A stretch of 64,000 nucleotides of DNA from Lentzea fradiae. Its GTDB lineage: Bacteria; Actinomycetota; Actinomycetes; Mycobacteriales; Pseudonocardiaceae. The DNA lies in the NCBI RefSeq assembly GCF_900100955.1, contig NZ_FNCC01000021.1:1-64000 (forward strand), read 5' to 3'. A program made the translations under genes and the position numbers. Under the pieces are notes generated by a model. It searched no databases, had not been told where the DNA came from, and was given only the letters and a program-made list of their open reading frames with translations. Below, in pieces: positions 18,846-27,141 of this stretch (its first letter is position 1; the number at the start of each line of letters is the position of its first letter).

Positions 18846-19292
18846 TCAGTCCTGCGTGAGCGCCGACAGTTCGTCGGCAGCACGCCGCCGCCGTTGGTCG
18901 TCTGTGCGCATGTACTCCACCAGCGACACCGCCTTGATGCGACGGTGCTTACCCACCTTGCGGTACTCGATCTCGCCTGCTTCCAGCAGACCGATCAGGT
19001 AGGGACGTGACACGTTCAACATGTCCGCGGCCTGCTGCGTGGTCAGCTCGGCGTCTGCGGGCACCACCGACACACCATGCCCGGCAGCCATGTACGCGAG
19101 GATCTGGGCGAAGAGTTCGACCGCCGCGCGCGGGAGCACCAGCACGTCGTCGTTCTCCTCGACGCGAACGCGGACATCGCCCTCGTCGTCGTGATGACTT
19201 TGCAGGTACGTCTTGACCCGCGTCATCGCAGCGCGCGCTGTGACGACGTCGTCATCGTCAGGTTGAACGGCTTGCAGTGCTGCCGATCCCAT
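18846..19292 (-). CDS. Excisionase-type helix-turn-helix protein, orphan antitoxin candidate
   Basis: This 148-residue protein has an N-terminal dimer-like region and a MerR/excisionase helix-turn-helix (LTTQQAADMLNVSRPYLIGLLEAGEIEYRKVG) followed by the basic wing KHRRIKAVSLVEYM. Family knowledge: proteins of this form (VQPDDDDVVTARAAM near the start) are common in Actinobacteria and usually sit directly upstream of a PIN-domain toxin as a VapB-like antitoxin. Here the next 165 bases contain no PIN start and then comes SURF1 on the same strand, so the toxin is absent. The start ATG has an excellent GGAAGGGAGGGC ribosome site. Repeated GGATAATTCGGATAG upstream may be its own operator. Confidence 0.82.
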   Translation of the reverse strand: MGSAALQAVQPDDDDVVTARAAMTRVKTYLQSHHDDEGDVRVRVEENDDVLVLPRAAVELFAQILAYMAAGHGVSVVPADAELTTQQAADMLNVSRPYLIGLLEAGEIEYRKVGKHRRIKAVSLVEYMRTDDQRRRRAADELSALTQD

Positions 19293-19375
19293 CGAGCTGC
19301 CCTCCCTTCCGCTATCCGAATTATCCGCAGCATTCGAAACAAACGCAACGCGCTATCGGGTGAGCTGGAACCGGG

Positions 19376-20092
19376 TCATGAACCCCGCAGCGCCTCCCTG
19401 GCAGCGGCCTGAGCCTCCAACCGGTACCCACCCCCGAACAACACGGCGTGCACGAGCAGCGGGAACAGCTGGTGCAGCCGCACCCGCCGCTCCCACCCGT
19501 CGGCCAGCGGCGCGACCTCCCGGTAAGCGCCCAGCACGTGGTCGAGGAACGGGCAGCCGAAGAGCCGGAGCATCGCGAGGTCGGACTCGCGGTGCCCGCC
19601 GTGCGCGGCCGGGTCGATCAGCCACACCTGGCCGTCCGCGCCCCACAGCACGTTGCCGCTCCACAGGTCGCCGTGCAGCCGTGCGGGAGGCTCCGCGGGT
19701 CCGGCCAGCTCGCCGATCCGCGCGCACACCTCGGAGACGTCGATGCCCGCCTGGCGCGCGTAGGGCTCGATGCGCTGTGACGCGAACCACGACGGCCACT
19801 CGGGCGCCGGCTCGTTGAGCATCGGGGCGGCACCGATCGTCGCCTCACGGGGACCGCCCGGCGGAGGTGCGCCGAACGCCTCGGCGCCCGCCAGGTGCAG
19901 TGCGGCCAGGCGGCGGCCGAAGGTCACGGCCGCCTGAAGATCCGGCGAGCCGGCCGGGACCTCGTCGATCACCAGCCGGCCGCCGTCCGCGCTGTGCACG
20001 CGCGGCACCGGCGGGCCGCCCTCGACGGCGATCCAGCGCAACCCGGCGGCCTCCGCGGCGGTGGCGGACGGCGACTGGACTTTCGTCCTCAA
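19376..20092 (-). CDS. Fructosamine/ketosamine-kinase-like protein
   Basis: This is a short kinase-fold protein of about 238 residues. It has AAEAAGLRWIAVEGGPPVP, then the APH-type catalytic loop LHGDLWSGNVLWG, and the metal-binding stretch IDPAAHGGHRESDLAML; all are diagnostic of the fructosamine kinase family, which phosphorylates sugar adducts on protein amino groups to trigger their removal. I favour the TTG that overlaps the upstream phosphatase stop (TTGA); a GTG six codons earlier (20110) is possible. The N-lobe lacks the first beta strands seen in longer homologues, as in other actinobacterial members. Coupling to a phosphatase gene suggests a joint role in modification turnover, which is an inference. 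Confidence 0.85.
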   Translation of the reverse strand: MRTKVQSPSATAAEAAGLRWIAVEGGPPVPRVHSADGGRLVIDEVPAGSPDLQAAVTFGRRLAALHLAGAEAFGAPPPGGPREATIGAAPMLNEPAPEWPSWFASQRIEPYARQAGIDVSEVCARIGELAGPAEPPARLHGDLWSGNVLWGADGQVWLIDPAAHGGHRESDLAMLRLFGCPFLDHVLGAYREVAPLADGWERRVRLHQLFPLLVHAVLFGGGYRLEAQAAAREALRGS

Positions 20093-20541
20093 AGCCGCTC
20101 GCGGACCCACGCGACCAGTCCCGGCATCGCCGCTTCGACCATGGTCAAGACCTCGGTGAAGCCCTCGGTACCCCCGTAATAGGGGTCCGGTACATCCGTT
20201 CCGTCGGCATCCGGGTCGAACGAACGGAGCAGTCTCACCCGGTCGGGACCGATCATCCTCCGCAACGCCCGCGCGTGCCCTGAATCGAGCGCTACCAGCA
20301 GATCTGCGCCCAAATGCCGCTCGGAGACCTGTGCCGCAACGTGGTCGGTCGGATACCCGTTGTCCGCCAACGACTTCAGCGCGCGCGGATCAGCGGGGTC
20401 GCCGGCGTGCCAGCCACCCGTTCCGGCACTGGACACCTCGACCCGGGACGACAATCCTTCCCGCGACAGCCACTCCCGGAACACCAATGCCGCGACGGGG
20501 GACCGGCAGATGTTGCCGGTGCAGACGAACGAGACGTGCAT
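20089..20541 (-). CDS. Low-molecular-weight protein-tyrosine phosphatase
   Basis: This phosphatase of about 150 residues starts at the ATG of MHVSFVCTGNICRSP, 18 codons inside the longest reading frame, because a GGGGTG ribosome site precedes it and the P-loop must be near the N-terminus. The active-site loop C7-x5-R13 (CTGNICRS) is intact and the general acid is the Asp of VPDPYYGG. It hydrolyses phosphotyrosine via a cysteinyl-phosphate intermediate. The gene corresponds in position to mycobacterial ptpA (next to the SURF1 and cobC genes), but it lacks evidence for secretion. It ends inside the fructosamine-kinase-like gene start. Confidence 0.93.
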   Translation of the reverse strand: MHVSFVCTGNICRSPVAALVFREWLSREGLSSRVEVSSAGTGGWHAGDPADPRALKSLADNGYPTDHVAAQVSERHLGADLLVALDSGHARALRRMIGPDRVRLLRSFDPDADGTDVPDPYYGGTEGFTEVLTMVEAAMPGLVAWVRERL

Positions 20542-20627
20542 GACACCCCAGCCTAGGCGGTGCCGCCGCACGGTAACGATCAACCGCTGTCGCAAGATGT
20601 ACGGACAAACGACCTGGAGGCCGCCCC

Positions 20628-20834
20628 ATGCAGACTGGTACCGACGTGCCCCCGCAGCGGGAGATCATCGGGTGCACCGACGCCCTTGGGCGCCGTCGTG
20701 CGTTCGAGGTGTACCTCAACGAGAAGGGGCGGATCTGCTTCCGGACCCCGCCCGGTGAGTCCGCGCAGCTCGACGCGTTCCAGCTGGACGAGCTGATCAG
20801 CCACCTCACCGAGCTCCGCCGCTACATGCAGTGA
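20628..20834 (+). CDS. Small conserved-type protein of unknown function
   Basis: This 68-residue protein has a clear GGAGG ribosome site before its ATG and actinobacterial codon use. It reads as a compact soluble domain with EVYLNEKGRICFRTPPG followed by an amphipathic C-terminal helix FQLDELISHLTELRRYM. I recognise no domain or catalytic residue. It lies between divergent lmwptp and the cobC-type gene, 49 bases upstream of the latter, so it may lead that operon. A real gene is likely from the ribosome site, but its function is unknown. Confidence 0.7.
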   Translation: MQTGTDVPPQREIIGCTDALGRRRAFEVYLNEKGRICFRTPPGESAQLDAFQLDELISHLTELRRYMQ

Positions 20835-20883
20835 CGTGGTGCTGAGCTGGTCGCCCCGGGAGGACGAACTAGTATCTCGGGCG

Positions 20884-21879
20884 ATGACCAGCCCAGATCT
20901 GCGCCACCACGGTGACGTCGACGCCGCACCCGGCCTCGCCGACTTCGCCGTCAACGTGCGGGTGCCGCACCCGCCCGCTTGGCTGCGTGACCGGCTGGCC
21001 GCGGCGCTCGACGGGCTCGGCCGCTACCCCTCGGGACAGGCGGAGGAGCGGGCCCGTGCGGCCGTCGCACGCCGGCACGGGCGCTCGCCGGACGAGGTCC
21101 TGCTGCTCAACGGCGCCGCCGAGGGCTTCGCGCTGCTGCCGAAGCTCGCGCCCCGCTGTGCCGCGATCGTCCACCCCGGCTTCACCGAGCCGGAGGTGGC
21201 GTTCCGCGACGCCGGAATCCCGGTCGAGCACGTGCTGCTCTCCAGCGACTTCCGGTTGCGCGACGTGCAGCACGACGCCGACCTGGTCGTCATCGGCAAC
21301 CCCACGAACCCGACGTCCGTGCTGCACGAGGCCGCCGCGCTCAAGGCGCTGCCCGGCAGGCTCGTCGTCGACGAGGCGTTCATGGACGCCGTCCCCGGCG
21401 AGCCCGAGTCCCTCGCGCACGACCCGGACGTGCTCGTGCTGCGCAGCCTCACCAAGACGTGGGGCCTCGCCGGTCTGCGCGCCGGCTACCTCCTCGGCGA
21501 CCCCGAGACCCTCGCGCGGCTGGCGCACGGCCGTCCTCATTGGCCGGTGGGCAGCCTCACGCTGGAGGCCATCACCGCGTGCTGCGAGCCGGAGGCCCTG
21601 GCCGACTCCGCGCGGTTCGCGCTGGAAGGCGCCGAGCACGCCGCGTTCGCCGTGGCGGCACTGGGAGATCTCGTCGTCGTGCCGCCGAAGGGGCCGTACC
21701 TGCTGGTCCGGGTTCCGCGCGGCACGAGGGAAGCGTTGCGGGACAAGGGGATCGCGGCGCGCCGGTGCGACACCTTCCCCGGGCTCGACGACACGTACCT
21801 GCGCGTGGCGATCCGTCCGCCGGAGGAGTTCGCCCTGTTCGTGGACGCGCTGCGGGTAGTGATGGAGGAACTGGCGTGA
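20884..21879 (+). CDS. cobC: CobC-type PLP aminotransferase (threonine-phosphate decarboxylase-like)
   Basis: This 331-residue fold-type I PLP enzyme belongs to the histidinol-phosphate aminotransferase / L-threonine-O-3-phosphate decarboxylase group. PLP-lysine is K191 in [16 protein letters not shown]; the cofactor aspartate region is [10 protein letters not shown] and the phosphate-binding arginine follows the lysine. The N-terminus ([20 protein letters not shown]) is that of cobalamin-linked CobC proteins, where decarboxylation of threonine phosphate yields aminopropanol phosphate for the B12 nucleotide loop. I start at an ATG 16 codons inside the longest frame because it begins just before this conserved block. 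Nif3 overlaps its stop by GTGA. Confidence 0.85.
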   Translation: MTSPDLRHHGDVDAAPGLADFAVNVRVPHPPAWLRDRLAAALDGLGRYPSGQAEERARAAVARRHGRSPDEVLLLNGAAEGFALLPKLAPRCAAIVHPGFTEPEVAFRDAGIPVEHVLLSSDFRLRDVQHDADLVVIGNPTNPTSVLHEAAALKALPGRLVVDEAFMDAVPGEPESLAHDPDVLVLRSLTKTWGLAGLRAGYLLGDPETLARLAHGRPHWPVGSLTLEAITACCEPEALADSARFALEGAEHAAFAVAALGDLVVVPPKGPYLLVRVPRGTREALRDKGIAARRCDTFPGLDDTYLRVAIRPPEEFALFVDALRVVMEELA

Positions 21880-22703
21880 AGCTCGCCGACGTGGTCGCGG
21901 TCCTGGAGGACGCGTACCCGCCGAAGACCGCCGAGAGCTGGGACGCGGTCGGCCTGGTGTGCGGTGACCCCGAGGAGGAGGTCACGCGCGTGCTGGTGTG
22001 CGTCGACCCGACGTCGTCCACAGTGGACGAAGCCGTCGAGTCCGGCGCCCAGCTCCTGCTCGCCCATCACCCGCTGCTGCTGCGCGGCGTCAACGGAGTC
22101 CCCGCCGACGACCCCAAGGGCGCGCTGGTCCACAAGCTCATCCGCAACCGCTCCGCCCTGTACTGCGCCCACACCAACGCCGACTCGGCCCTGCCCGGCG
22201 TCTCCGACGCACTGGCCCGTGCGATCGGCCTCACCGTCACCGGCCCGCTCGACCCGGCGGAGCCGTCCGCGGACACCGGCCTCGGCCGCGTCGGCGAACT
22301 TCCCGAAGCCGAACCGCTGCGGGTCTTCGCCCAGCGCGTCGCCGCCGCCCTGCCCGCCACCGTGCAGGGCGTCCGCGCGGCAGGCGACCCGGAACGCCTG
22401 GTCAAGCGCGTCGCGGTGTGCGGGGGAGCGGGCGACAGCTTCCTGGGCGCGGTCACGCGCGCCGGCGTCGACGTCTACGTGACGGCCGACCTGCGCCACC
22501 ACCCGGCGAGCGAGCACATCGAGTCCGGCGGCCCGGCGTTGGTCGACGTGGCGCACTGGGCCAGTGAGTGGCCGTGGTGCGAGCAGGCGGCGGAAATCCT
22601 GCGCACCGCGTTCGGCGGTAGGGTCGACGTACTCGTCTCCACTCGCCGGACCGACCCGTGGACCGTAGGCGCGACGAGCCCAGCAGCAGGAGGACATGCG
22701 TGA
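21876..22703 (+). CDS. Nif3-like dinuclear metal-centre protein
   Basis: This 275-residue protein of the NIF3/YbgI family, which forms toroidal hexamers with a two-metal site, has metal ligands in [12 protein letters not shown] and AHTNADSA near the N-terminus and in the C-terminal [10 protein letters not shown]. The GTG start overlaps the stop of the cobC-type gene and its own stop overlaps the next GTG, so it is the middle of a tightly coupled trio. The family's biochemical role is not settled; GTP cyclohydrolase I-like and hydrolase functions have been proposed. In M. tuberculosis the same order occurs (Rv2231c, Rv2230c, Rv2229c). Confidence 0.92.
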   Translation: MKLADVVAVLEDAYPPKTAESWDAVGLVCGDPEEEVTRVLVCVDPTSSTVDEAVESGAQLLLAHHPLLLRGVNGVPADDPKGALVHKLIRNRSALYCAHTNADSALPGVSDALARAIGLTVTGPLDPAEPSADTGLGRVGELPEAEPLRVFAQRVAAALPATVQGVRAAGDPERLVKRVAVCGGAGDSFLGAVTRAGVDVYVTADLRHHPASEHIESGGPALVDVAHWASEWPWCEQAAEILRTAFGGRVDVLVSTRRTDPWTVGATSPAAGGHA

Positions 22704-23434
22704 AAGCCGACCCCGCAGTGCAGCGCAGGCTGCTCGACCTGGCCGCGGTCGACGCCGAACTGGCGCGTGTCACGCACCGGCGCCGCACGCTGCCGGAGAT
22801 CGCCGAGATCGCCGAGGCGGAGCAGCTCGTCCGCGCGAAGCAGGACGCGCTGGTCGCCGTCGAGACGACCCTCGGCGACCTCGACCGCGACGTGAAGCGC
22901 CAGGAAACCGAGATCGACCAGGTTCGCGCCCGCGGCGACCGCGACCGCAAGCTGATGCAGTCCGGCTCCGTCGGCGCCAAGCAGCTCACCGACCTGGAGC
23001 ACGAGCTGGCCACCATCCAGCGCCGCCAGGGCATCCTGGAGGACGACCTGCTGGAGCTCATGGAACGCCGCGAAGCCGTCGAGGCGGACGTCTCCTTCGC
23101 CCGCGTCGAGCTCGACAAGGCCCGCGCCGCCCTGGAGGAGGCCGCCGCCCGCCGTGACACCGCGCTGGCCGACCTCGAGACCACCGAGACCCGCCGCGCC
23201 GCCGACCGCTCGGTGATGGCGAAGGGCTTCCCGGACGACCTGCTGAAGCTCTACGACCGCCAGCGCGAGCAGCGCGGCATCGGCGCGGCCGTCTTCCAGT
23301 CCCGCAGCTGCGGCGCCTGCCGCATCGAGCTCGACCGCGGCGCGGTGTCGAAGCTGAAGGAGGCGGCGCCCGACGAGGTCGTGCGCTGCGACGAGTGCGG
23401 CGCGATCCTGGTCCGCGTGAGCGAGCAGAGCTGA
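22700..23434 (+). CDS. Coiled-coil C4 zinc-ribbon protein (Rv2229c-like)
   Basis: This 244-residue protein has a long antiparallel coiled coil (about residues 10-170) followed by a C-terminal zinc ribbon with [11 protein letters not shown] and [11 protein letters not shown] supplying four cysteines. Family knowledge: these proteins are predicted nucleic-acid-binding and conserved next to nif3 and the RNase H/CobC-like fusion in Actinobacteria; their precise role is unknown. A GTG start overlaps the Nif3 stop. In this genome its usual downstream partner, the RNase H fusion, lies 37.6 kb away beyond the mobile region, so the operon has been split. Confidence 0.9.
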   Translation: MKADPAVQRRLLDLAAVDAELARVTHRRRTLPEIAEIAEAEQLVRAKQDALVAVETTLGDLDRDVKRQETEIDQVRARGDRDRKLMQSGSVGAKQLTDLEHELATIQRRQGILEDDLLELMERREAVEADVSFARVELDKARAALEEAAARRDTALADLETTETRRAADRSVMAKGFPDDLLKLYDRQREQRGIGAAVFQSRSCGACRIELDRGAVSKLKEAAPDEVVRCDECGAILVRVSEQS

Positions 23435-23486
23435 ACCCGTTCCGGCGTCCACACAGGACTCCTCCGGCGTTGCTTGCGGGGTCGTC

Positions 23487-23711
23487 GTGAGAGTGGACGT
23501 GCGGCAGGTCCTGGACCCCTCGCGGCAGATCGTCGCGTTCAGGTGCGACGCCGGAGCGGCGACCGCCCGGTGGTCGGGGGAGAGTCCCACTCAGCTGGGC
23601 ATCGCCACCGCCGGGATCGAGATCCCAGAAGAGGTCTCGGCGTGGACAGTCCTCCCACCAGGCGATACCGGGTGTGCTGGAACCACACGCCGAGGTCTGT
23701 CTCGGTCCTGA
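23487..23711 (+). CDS. Possible small protein, perhaps truncated
   Basis: A GTG start opens a 74-residue frame beginning VRVDVRQVLDPSRQIVAFRCD. The first 35 residues look like a real beta-rich protein, but the second half (TVLPPGDTGCAGTTRRGL) is low quality, and the frame may be broken near 23640. There is no recognisable domain. The opposite strand at the same place also lacks a convincing gene. It follows the zinc-ribbon gene by 52 bases. I keep it as a weak or decayed gene candidate. Confidence 0.33.
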   Translation: MRVDVRQVLDPSRQIVAFRCDAGAATARWSGESPTQLGIATAGIEIPEEVSAWTVLPPGDTGCAGTTRRGLSRS

Positions 23712-23726
23712 GGTCCAGCTCCCCCG

Positions 23727-23967
23727 TCATCTGACGGCCTCCAGCCAGGGCACGTTGTCGGGTGGCCGGTTCCGGATGGGGCTGGGGGTGTCGGGGCCGC
23801 ACCACGACGGCCCCCGGGCCCGGTCGCCGAACGAGGTCACCGGCGTGAGCGGCTCCGGCACCCGGAACGGCAGACCGGCGGAGGCCAGCTGCCGCAACAC
23901 CTCCACGCGCCGCGGCATCGACGCGGCGGCGATCTCCACGAGTTCCGGCGCCACACCCGTCCTTCCG
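23727..23967 (-). pseudogene. Fragment of an aminoglycoside-phosphotransferase-family protein
   Basis: Immediately after the dehydrogenase stop, the minus strand reads VAPELVEIAAASMPRRVEVL and then GLPFRVPEPLTPVTSF, which resembles the N-lobe of actinobacterial APH-type phosphotransferases. After about 60 residues the similarity ends and the frame degenerates to its stop; the catalytic HGDLxxxN loop is not seen anywhere downstream. A GGAAGGACGG ribosome-like site precedes the GTG, so it was once the second gene of the dehydrogenase operon. This call rests on remembered similarity over a short stretch. Confidence 0.42.
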
Positions 23968-24873
23968 TCAGATCGTGACGACGATCTTGCCCTGCGTCCG
24001 GCCCAGCTCGGACTCCCGGTGCGCCTCCGCGATCTTCTCCAACGGGTACGTCGCGGCGATGTGCGGCGTGTACCCACCCCGCGCCCCGAGCGCGGCACCT
24101 TCGGCAAGCGCGGCCGAGCTGGTCTCGGCGTAGTAGTGGCGAACACCGAGCGCGGCGGCCCGTTCCGCATCGGCAACCGTGACAACGCGGTCCGCACCAC
24201 CGGCAATCGCGACAAGATCGGCAAGCGACCCGGACGCAGCCGTGTCGAGCACCGCGTCCACACCAGCGGGCGCGAGCTGACGAACCCGCTCACCCAGCCC
24301 GTCGCCATAGGTGGTCGGCAACGCCCCCAACCCGCGCAGGTAGTCGTGCTTGCCCGTACTCGCCGTGCCGATCACCGTGGCACCACGCGCAACAGCCAGA
24401 CACACCGCCGCACTACCCACGCCACCAGCCGCACCTTCAACGAGCAGCGTGCGTCCAGCCAACTCCCCAAGCGCATCAAGCGCCCGCACGGCCGTGTCGA
24501 CAGCCAGTCCAGCGCCAGCGGCCTGCTCCAAGCTCCACGCGTCGGGCACCACCGCCCAAGCCGCGAGGACCGCGTACTCAGCGGACGCCCCGAACAGCCC
24601 GCCAAGCCCGAAGAGCCGATCACCGACAGTGACCCCCGTGACGTTCTCCCCGACCTCATCCACCACCCCTGCCGCGTCCCGTCCAGGGATCGCCGGGAAC
24701 TCGACGGGGAACGACGCACGGGCAACCCCCGAGCGCAGCTTCCAGTCGACCGGGTTGACGCTGGCCGCCCTGACCTGCACCCGGATCTCGTCCGGACCCG
24801 CGTGCGGTTCCGGGACGTCCTCGACCACGAGCACCTCCGCCGTGCCGTAGTCGTGGTAGCGCGCTGCACGCAT
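23968..24873 (-). CDS. Zinc-type alcohol dehydrogenase / quinone oxidoreductase (MDR family)
   Basis: This 301-residue medium-chain dehydrogenase/reductase has the GroES-like entry segment (AASVNPVDWKLRSG), the GRDAAGVVDEVG block, and a Rossmann motif LVEGAAGGVGSAAV for NADPH. It has no cysteine-rich structural zinc loop and no Cys/His catalytic zinc set, so it belongs with the zinc-free NADPH:quinone oxidoreductases that reduce quinones or enones. A GAGGAG ribosome site precedes the ATG. It is divergent from a MarR regulator with operator-like repeats between them, so expression is probably derepressed by a MarR ligand such as an electrophile. Confidence 0.9.
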   Translation of the reverse strand: MRAARYHDYGTAEVLVVEDVPEPHAGPDEIRVQVRAASVNPVDWKLRSGVARASFPVEFPAIPGRDAAGVVDEVGENVTGVTVGDRLFGLGGLFGASAEYAVLAAWAVVPDAWSLEQAAGAGLAVDTAVRALDALGELAGRTLLVEGAAGGVGSAAVCLAVARGATVIGTASTGKHDYLRGLGALPTTYGDGLGERVRQLAPAGVDAVLDTAASGSLADLVAIAGGADRVVTVADAERAAALGVRHYYAETSSAALAEGAALGARGGYTPHIAATYPLEKIAEAHRESELGRTQGKIVVTI

Positions 24874-24892
24874 GGAAGCTCCTCAGGTAGAT

Positions 24893-24968
24893 AGTTTCTG
24901 TGGAAAGTAACTTAGAGTGGATTACTTTCCGCAGCAAGTGTCTCCTGAGTCACTTTCCGTGGAAAGTG
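24893..24968. promoter_or_regulatory. MarR-type operator repeats in a divergent promoter
   Basis: The 117-base gap between the dehydrogenase and MarR starts holds three related sites. One is a near-perfect palindrome, CACTTTCC-GT-GGAAAGTG (24951-24968), one is TTTCTGTGGAAAGTAACT around 24894-24911, and one is a half-like TTACTTTCCGCAG at 24922-24934. MarR dimers commonly bind such 16-20-base palindromes overlapping divergent promoters. The third site lies immediately upstream of the marR start, which suggests autorepression. Confidence 0.7.
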
Positions 24969-24990
24969 TTCGGGTGGTACCTTCGCGTCC

Positions 24991-25455
24991 GTGGACGGAG
25001 AGCTCGACCAGGCCGAGGCGCAGACGTGGGAGTCGGTGCTGTCCGTCCTGCTCTGGCTTCCCGCGGCGCTGGAGGGACGGCTCAAGCAGCACGGCCTGAG
25101 CCACTACGAGTTCCTGATCCTCTGGTGCCTGTCGCACCACACAGACCGCACCCACACCATGAGCTCACTGGCCGAACTGTCCCGCGTCACGCCGTCACAC
25201 CTGTCGCGCATTGCCTCCCGCCTGGAGAAGCACGGCTGGTTCGTACGCGAGTCCGACCCGTCCGACACCCGCTACACGATCGCCTCACTGACCCCGGCGG
25301 GCCTGGAGAAGTACCGCGAGGCGGCGCCCAGCTACTACGCGGCGCTGCGCGAGCACCTGTTCAGCCGGCTCACCGAGCAGCAGGTGGAACAACTCGGCGG
25401 CATCACCGCACTCGTCGCGCAGTCCCTCGACCCCCGAGCCGGCTACCCGAGATAG
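24991..25455 (+). CDS. MarR-family transcriptional regulator
   Basis: This 154-residue winged-helix regulator has an N-terminal dimerisation helix, then LSHYEFLILWCLSHH, the recognition helix region MSSLAELSRVTPSHLSRIASRLEKHG, and the wing ESDPSDTRYTIASLTPAG. It uses a GTG start. It probably represses the divergent dehydrogenase and itself through the palindromes in the intergenic gap, and a small aromatic or oxidative ligand would release it. The ligand cannot be told from sequence. Its last codons overlap the convergent HNH gene by 13 bases. Confidence 0.92.
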   Translation: MDGELDQAEAQTWESVLSVLLWLPAALEGRLKQHGLSHYEFLILWCLSHHTDRTHTMSSLAELSRVTPSHLSRIASRLEKHGWFVRESDPSDTRYTIASLTPAGLEKYREAAPSYYAALREHLFSRLTEQQVEQLGGITALVAQSLDPRAGYPR

Positions 25456-26645
25456 ACGTTCGCGCGGTGCCACTCGAAGTACGGCTCCGACTGGCCGTCG
25501 TGCGCCCCGCACCGACGTCCGTCCAGGTCGCTCAAGTGATCACGCAGCCGCCCGCGAAGCTCTTCCTCGAACCGTGAACGGACATGTCCCGTGCCGTCCA
25601 CGGTGACATACCCGGTCTCGAACAGGCTGTCGCAACCGAACGTGCAGGCCAGCATCGCCACGTTCGTCAGGTCGTTGCGCTCGGCCTCGCTGCACAGCGA
25701 CCGCTTCTTGATGTGCGCCGCGACGAGGAAGTTCCCCGGAAAGTCGTGCCCGCACAGGTCGCACGGCGCGCTGGTCCGCCCGCGCAGCAACAACCTCCGC
25801 AGCTCGGCCTGCTCCTTGCGGATCTTGACCAACGCGATGCCGTCGGACTCGGGGAACTCGCGGACGTGCGGCGGAAACTCCACGTCCTGCAGTGAGACCG
25901 TCGCGGGCCGGAGAGACGTGACCGTTCCGGGGATGGTCCGCAACACCGCCCCGACGAACGCCGAACGATGGCCGAGCTCTTCGACGTTGATGGGGACGGA
26001 GCGCCGGGCGTAGAGCTTCTCGACGCCGTTCTCGACATCCCTGACGTCGACCCACTGTCCTTCGGGGGAGCGGTCGGTGCTCACCAGAACCTGCTTGTGG
26101 TTGACCTCGATGATGGTGTTGACGCTGCCTTTCGCCGTCTTGATGGGGTCCCCGATGAGCGACCGCAGCAGAGTCACCGCGTCCGGCACCGCGCCGCGGT
26201 CTGCCGGTCGAGCCAGGTCGGCGGCCAGCCGGTCGGCGTCGTCGGCGGTGTAACCGGGGACGCGCAACCTGAGCCGGATCTGCTTGGTGGCGTTGCCGGA
26301 CGCGTTCCTGCCGATCTTGGCCTGCGCGCTGCCGAGCTTCGCCCGCAGGTCCCCGAAGCTGGGCACGGTCGCCAGCGCAACAGGAGTCTGGACGATCCTG
26401 CGCTCGGCCTCGGGCAGCTTCCTGGCGACGGCCGAGTCGACGACCCCGTCCTCCAGCACCGCGTCCAGGGCTCCCAGTCGGCGGAGCAGCAGCGTCAGAA
26501 CGAGGTTGTACTGGTGGTTGCGGGCGTGCGGGCTGTTGGTGACCTTGCCACCCGCGCTCTTCATGACCAACGCGAAGAGGCCACCCTCGGCTTCGATCTC
26601 GAACTCCGCGTTGAGCACGACGCCGTCGTCGCCAGTTGCGTGCAT
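25443..26645 (-). CDS. HNH endonuclease, possible modification-dependent restriction enzyme
   Basis: The C-terminal 100 residues form an HNH nuclease: CDLCGHDFPG (zinc knuckle), LVAAHIKKRS (catalytic His) and ERNDLTNVAMLACTFGCDSLFETG. The N-terminal 250 residues contain a domain with ALVMKSAGGKVTNSPHARNHQYN and RLRLRVPGYTADDADRLAADL that I do not recognise. The architecture of a large unknown reader domain followed by HNH is typical of type IV (ScoMcrA-like) restriction enzymes, which cut modified DNA; that role is an inference. The start is uncertain: I use the ATG of MHATGDDGVVLNAEF, with an in-frame GTG at 26753 as an alternative. No partner gene is adjacent. Confidence 0.72.
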   Translation of the reverse strand: MHATGDDGVVLNAEFEIEAEGGLFALVMKSAGGKVTNSPHARNHQYNLVLTLLLRRLGALDAVLEDGVVDSAVARKLPEAERRIVQTPVALATVPSFGDLRAKLGSAQAKIGRNASGNATKQIRLRLRVPGYTADDADRLAADLARPADRGAVPDAVTLLRSLIGDPIKTAKGSVNTIIEVNHKQVLVSTDRSPEGQWVDVRDVENGVEKLYARRSVPINVEELGHRSAFVGAVLRTIPGTVTSLRPATVSLQDVEFPPHVREFPESDGIALVKIRKEQAELRRLLLRGRTSAPCDLCGHDFPGNFLVAAHIKKRSLCSEAERNDLTNVAMLACTFGCDSLFETGYVTVDGTGHVRSRFEEELRGRLRDHLSDLDGRRCGAHDGQSEPYFEWHRANVYLG

Positions 26646-27141
26646 GCCTTGGACATCGACGCCTGCCGCGATCCAGTTACGGACCCGGCTCCGCGTTCGA
26701 TGTCGCCCGAACCAGTAGAGACAGGGCAGTGCGATCGGCGTGGGACTGATCACGTCCGTTCCGCCCGGCGCCCCCGAATCGCACAACTCCCCATTCCACC
26801 GAAACCCCTGCGGCGATCTGCGAGGTCTCAATTGGTTTTGCGATAAACCTTCCTCCGGCCTGCCATTTGAGACAATGTCGGGCAAAAGAGTTTGTCCATC
26901 GGACTCTTGATCGTGCCGCCGACAGGACTGTAAAACGTGAAGCGCGCCAAGATCCCGCAGGGCCAAGAGACTCTCGACGTCAGGCCGTGCAAAGGCGTCG
27001 CCTGCCGCGCGCTGAAAATTAGCGCGGAACGCGTTCGAAAATGTTCCATCGGTGTGAGCGGCTCTCTTCGGTCTGAGTCGTTCGGTCGCCATGCTCGCGT
27101 CCGGGAGGACGGAATGGGATTTCTGTGATGAGGCGACGCAC
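26646..27141. other. Divergent intergenic region, relatively AT-rich
   Basis: About 500 bases separate the HNH and MFS genes. The part from 26820 to 27120 is visibly richer in A and T than its surroundings. It contains frames on both strands (for example a 73-codon minus frame ending at 26828) that have no ribosome site or protein-like composition. It probably holds the promoters of both flanking genes; I found no convincing regulator site or RNA. Confidence 0.4.

Noticed and set aside
26828-27049. 73-codon minus-strand frame in the AT-rich gap
   Set aside because: No ribosome site and no conserved-looking segment.
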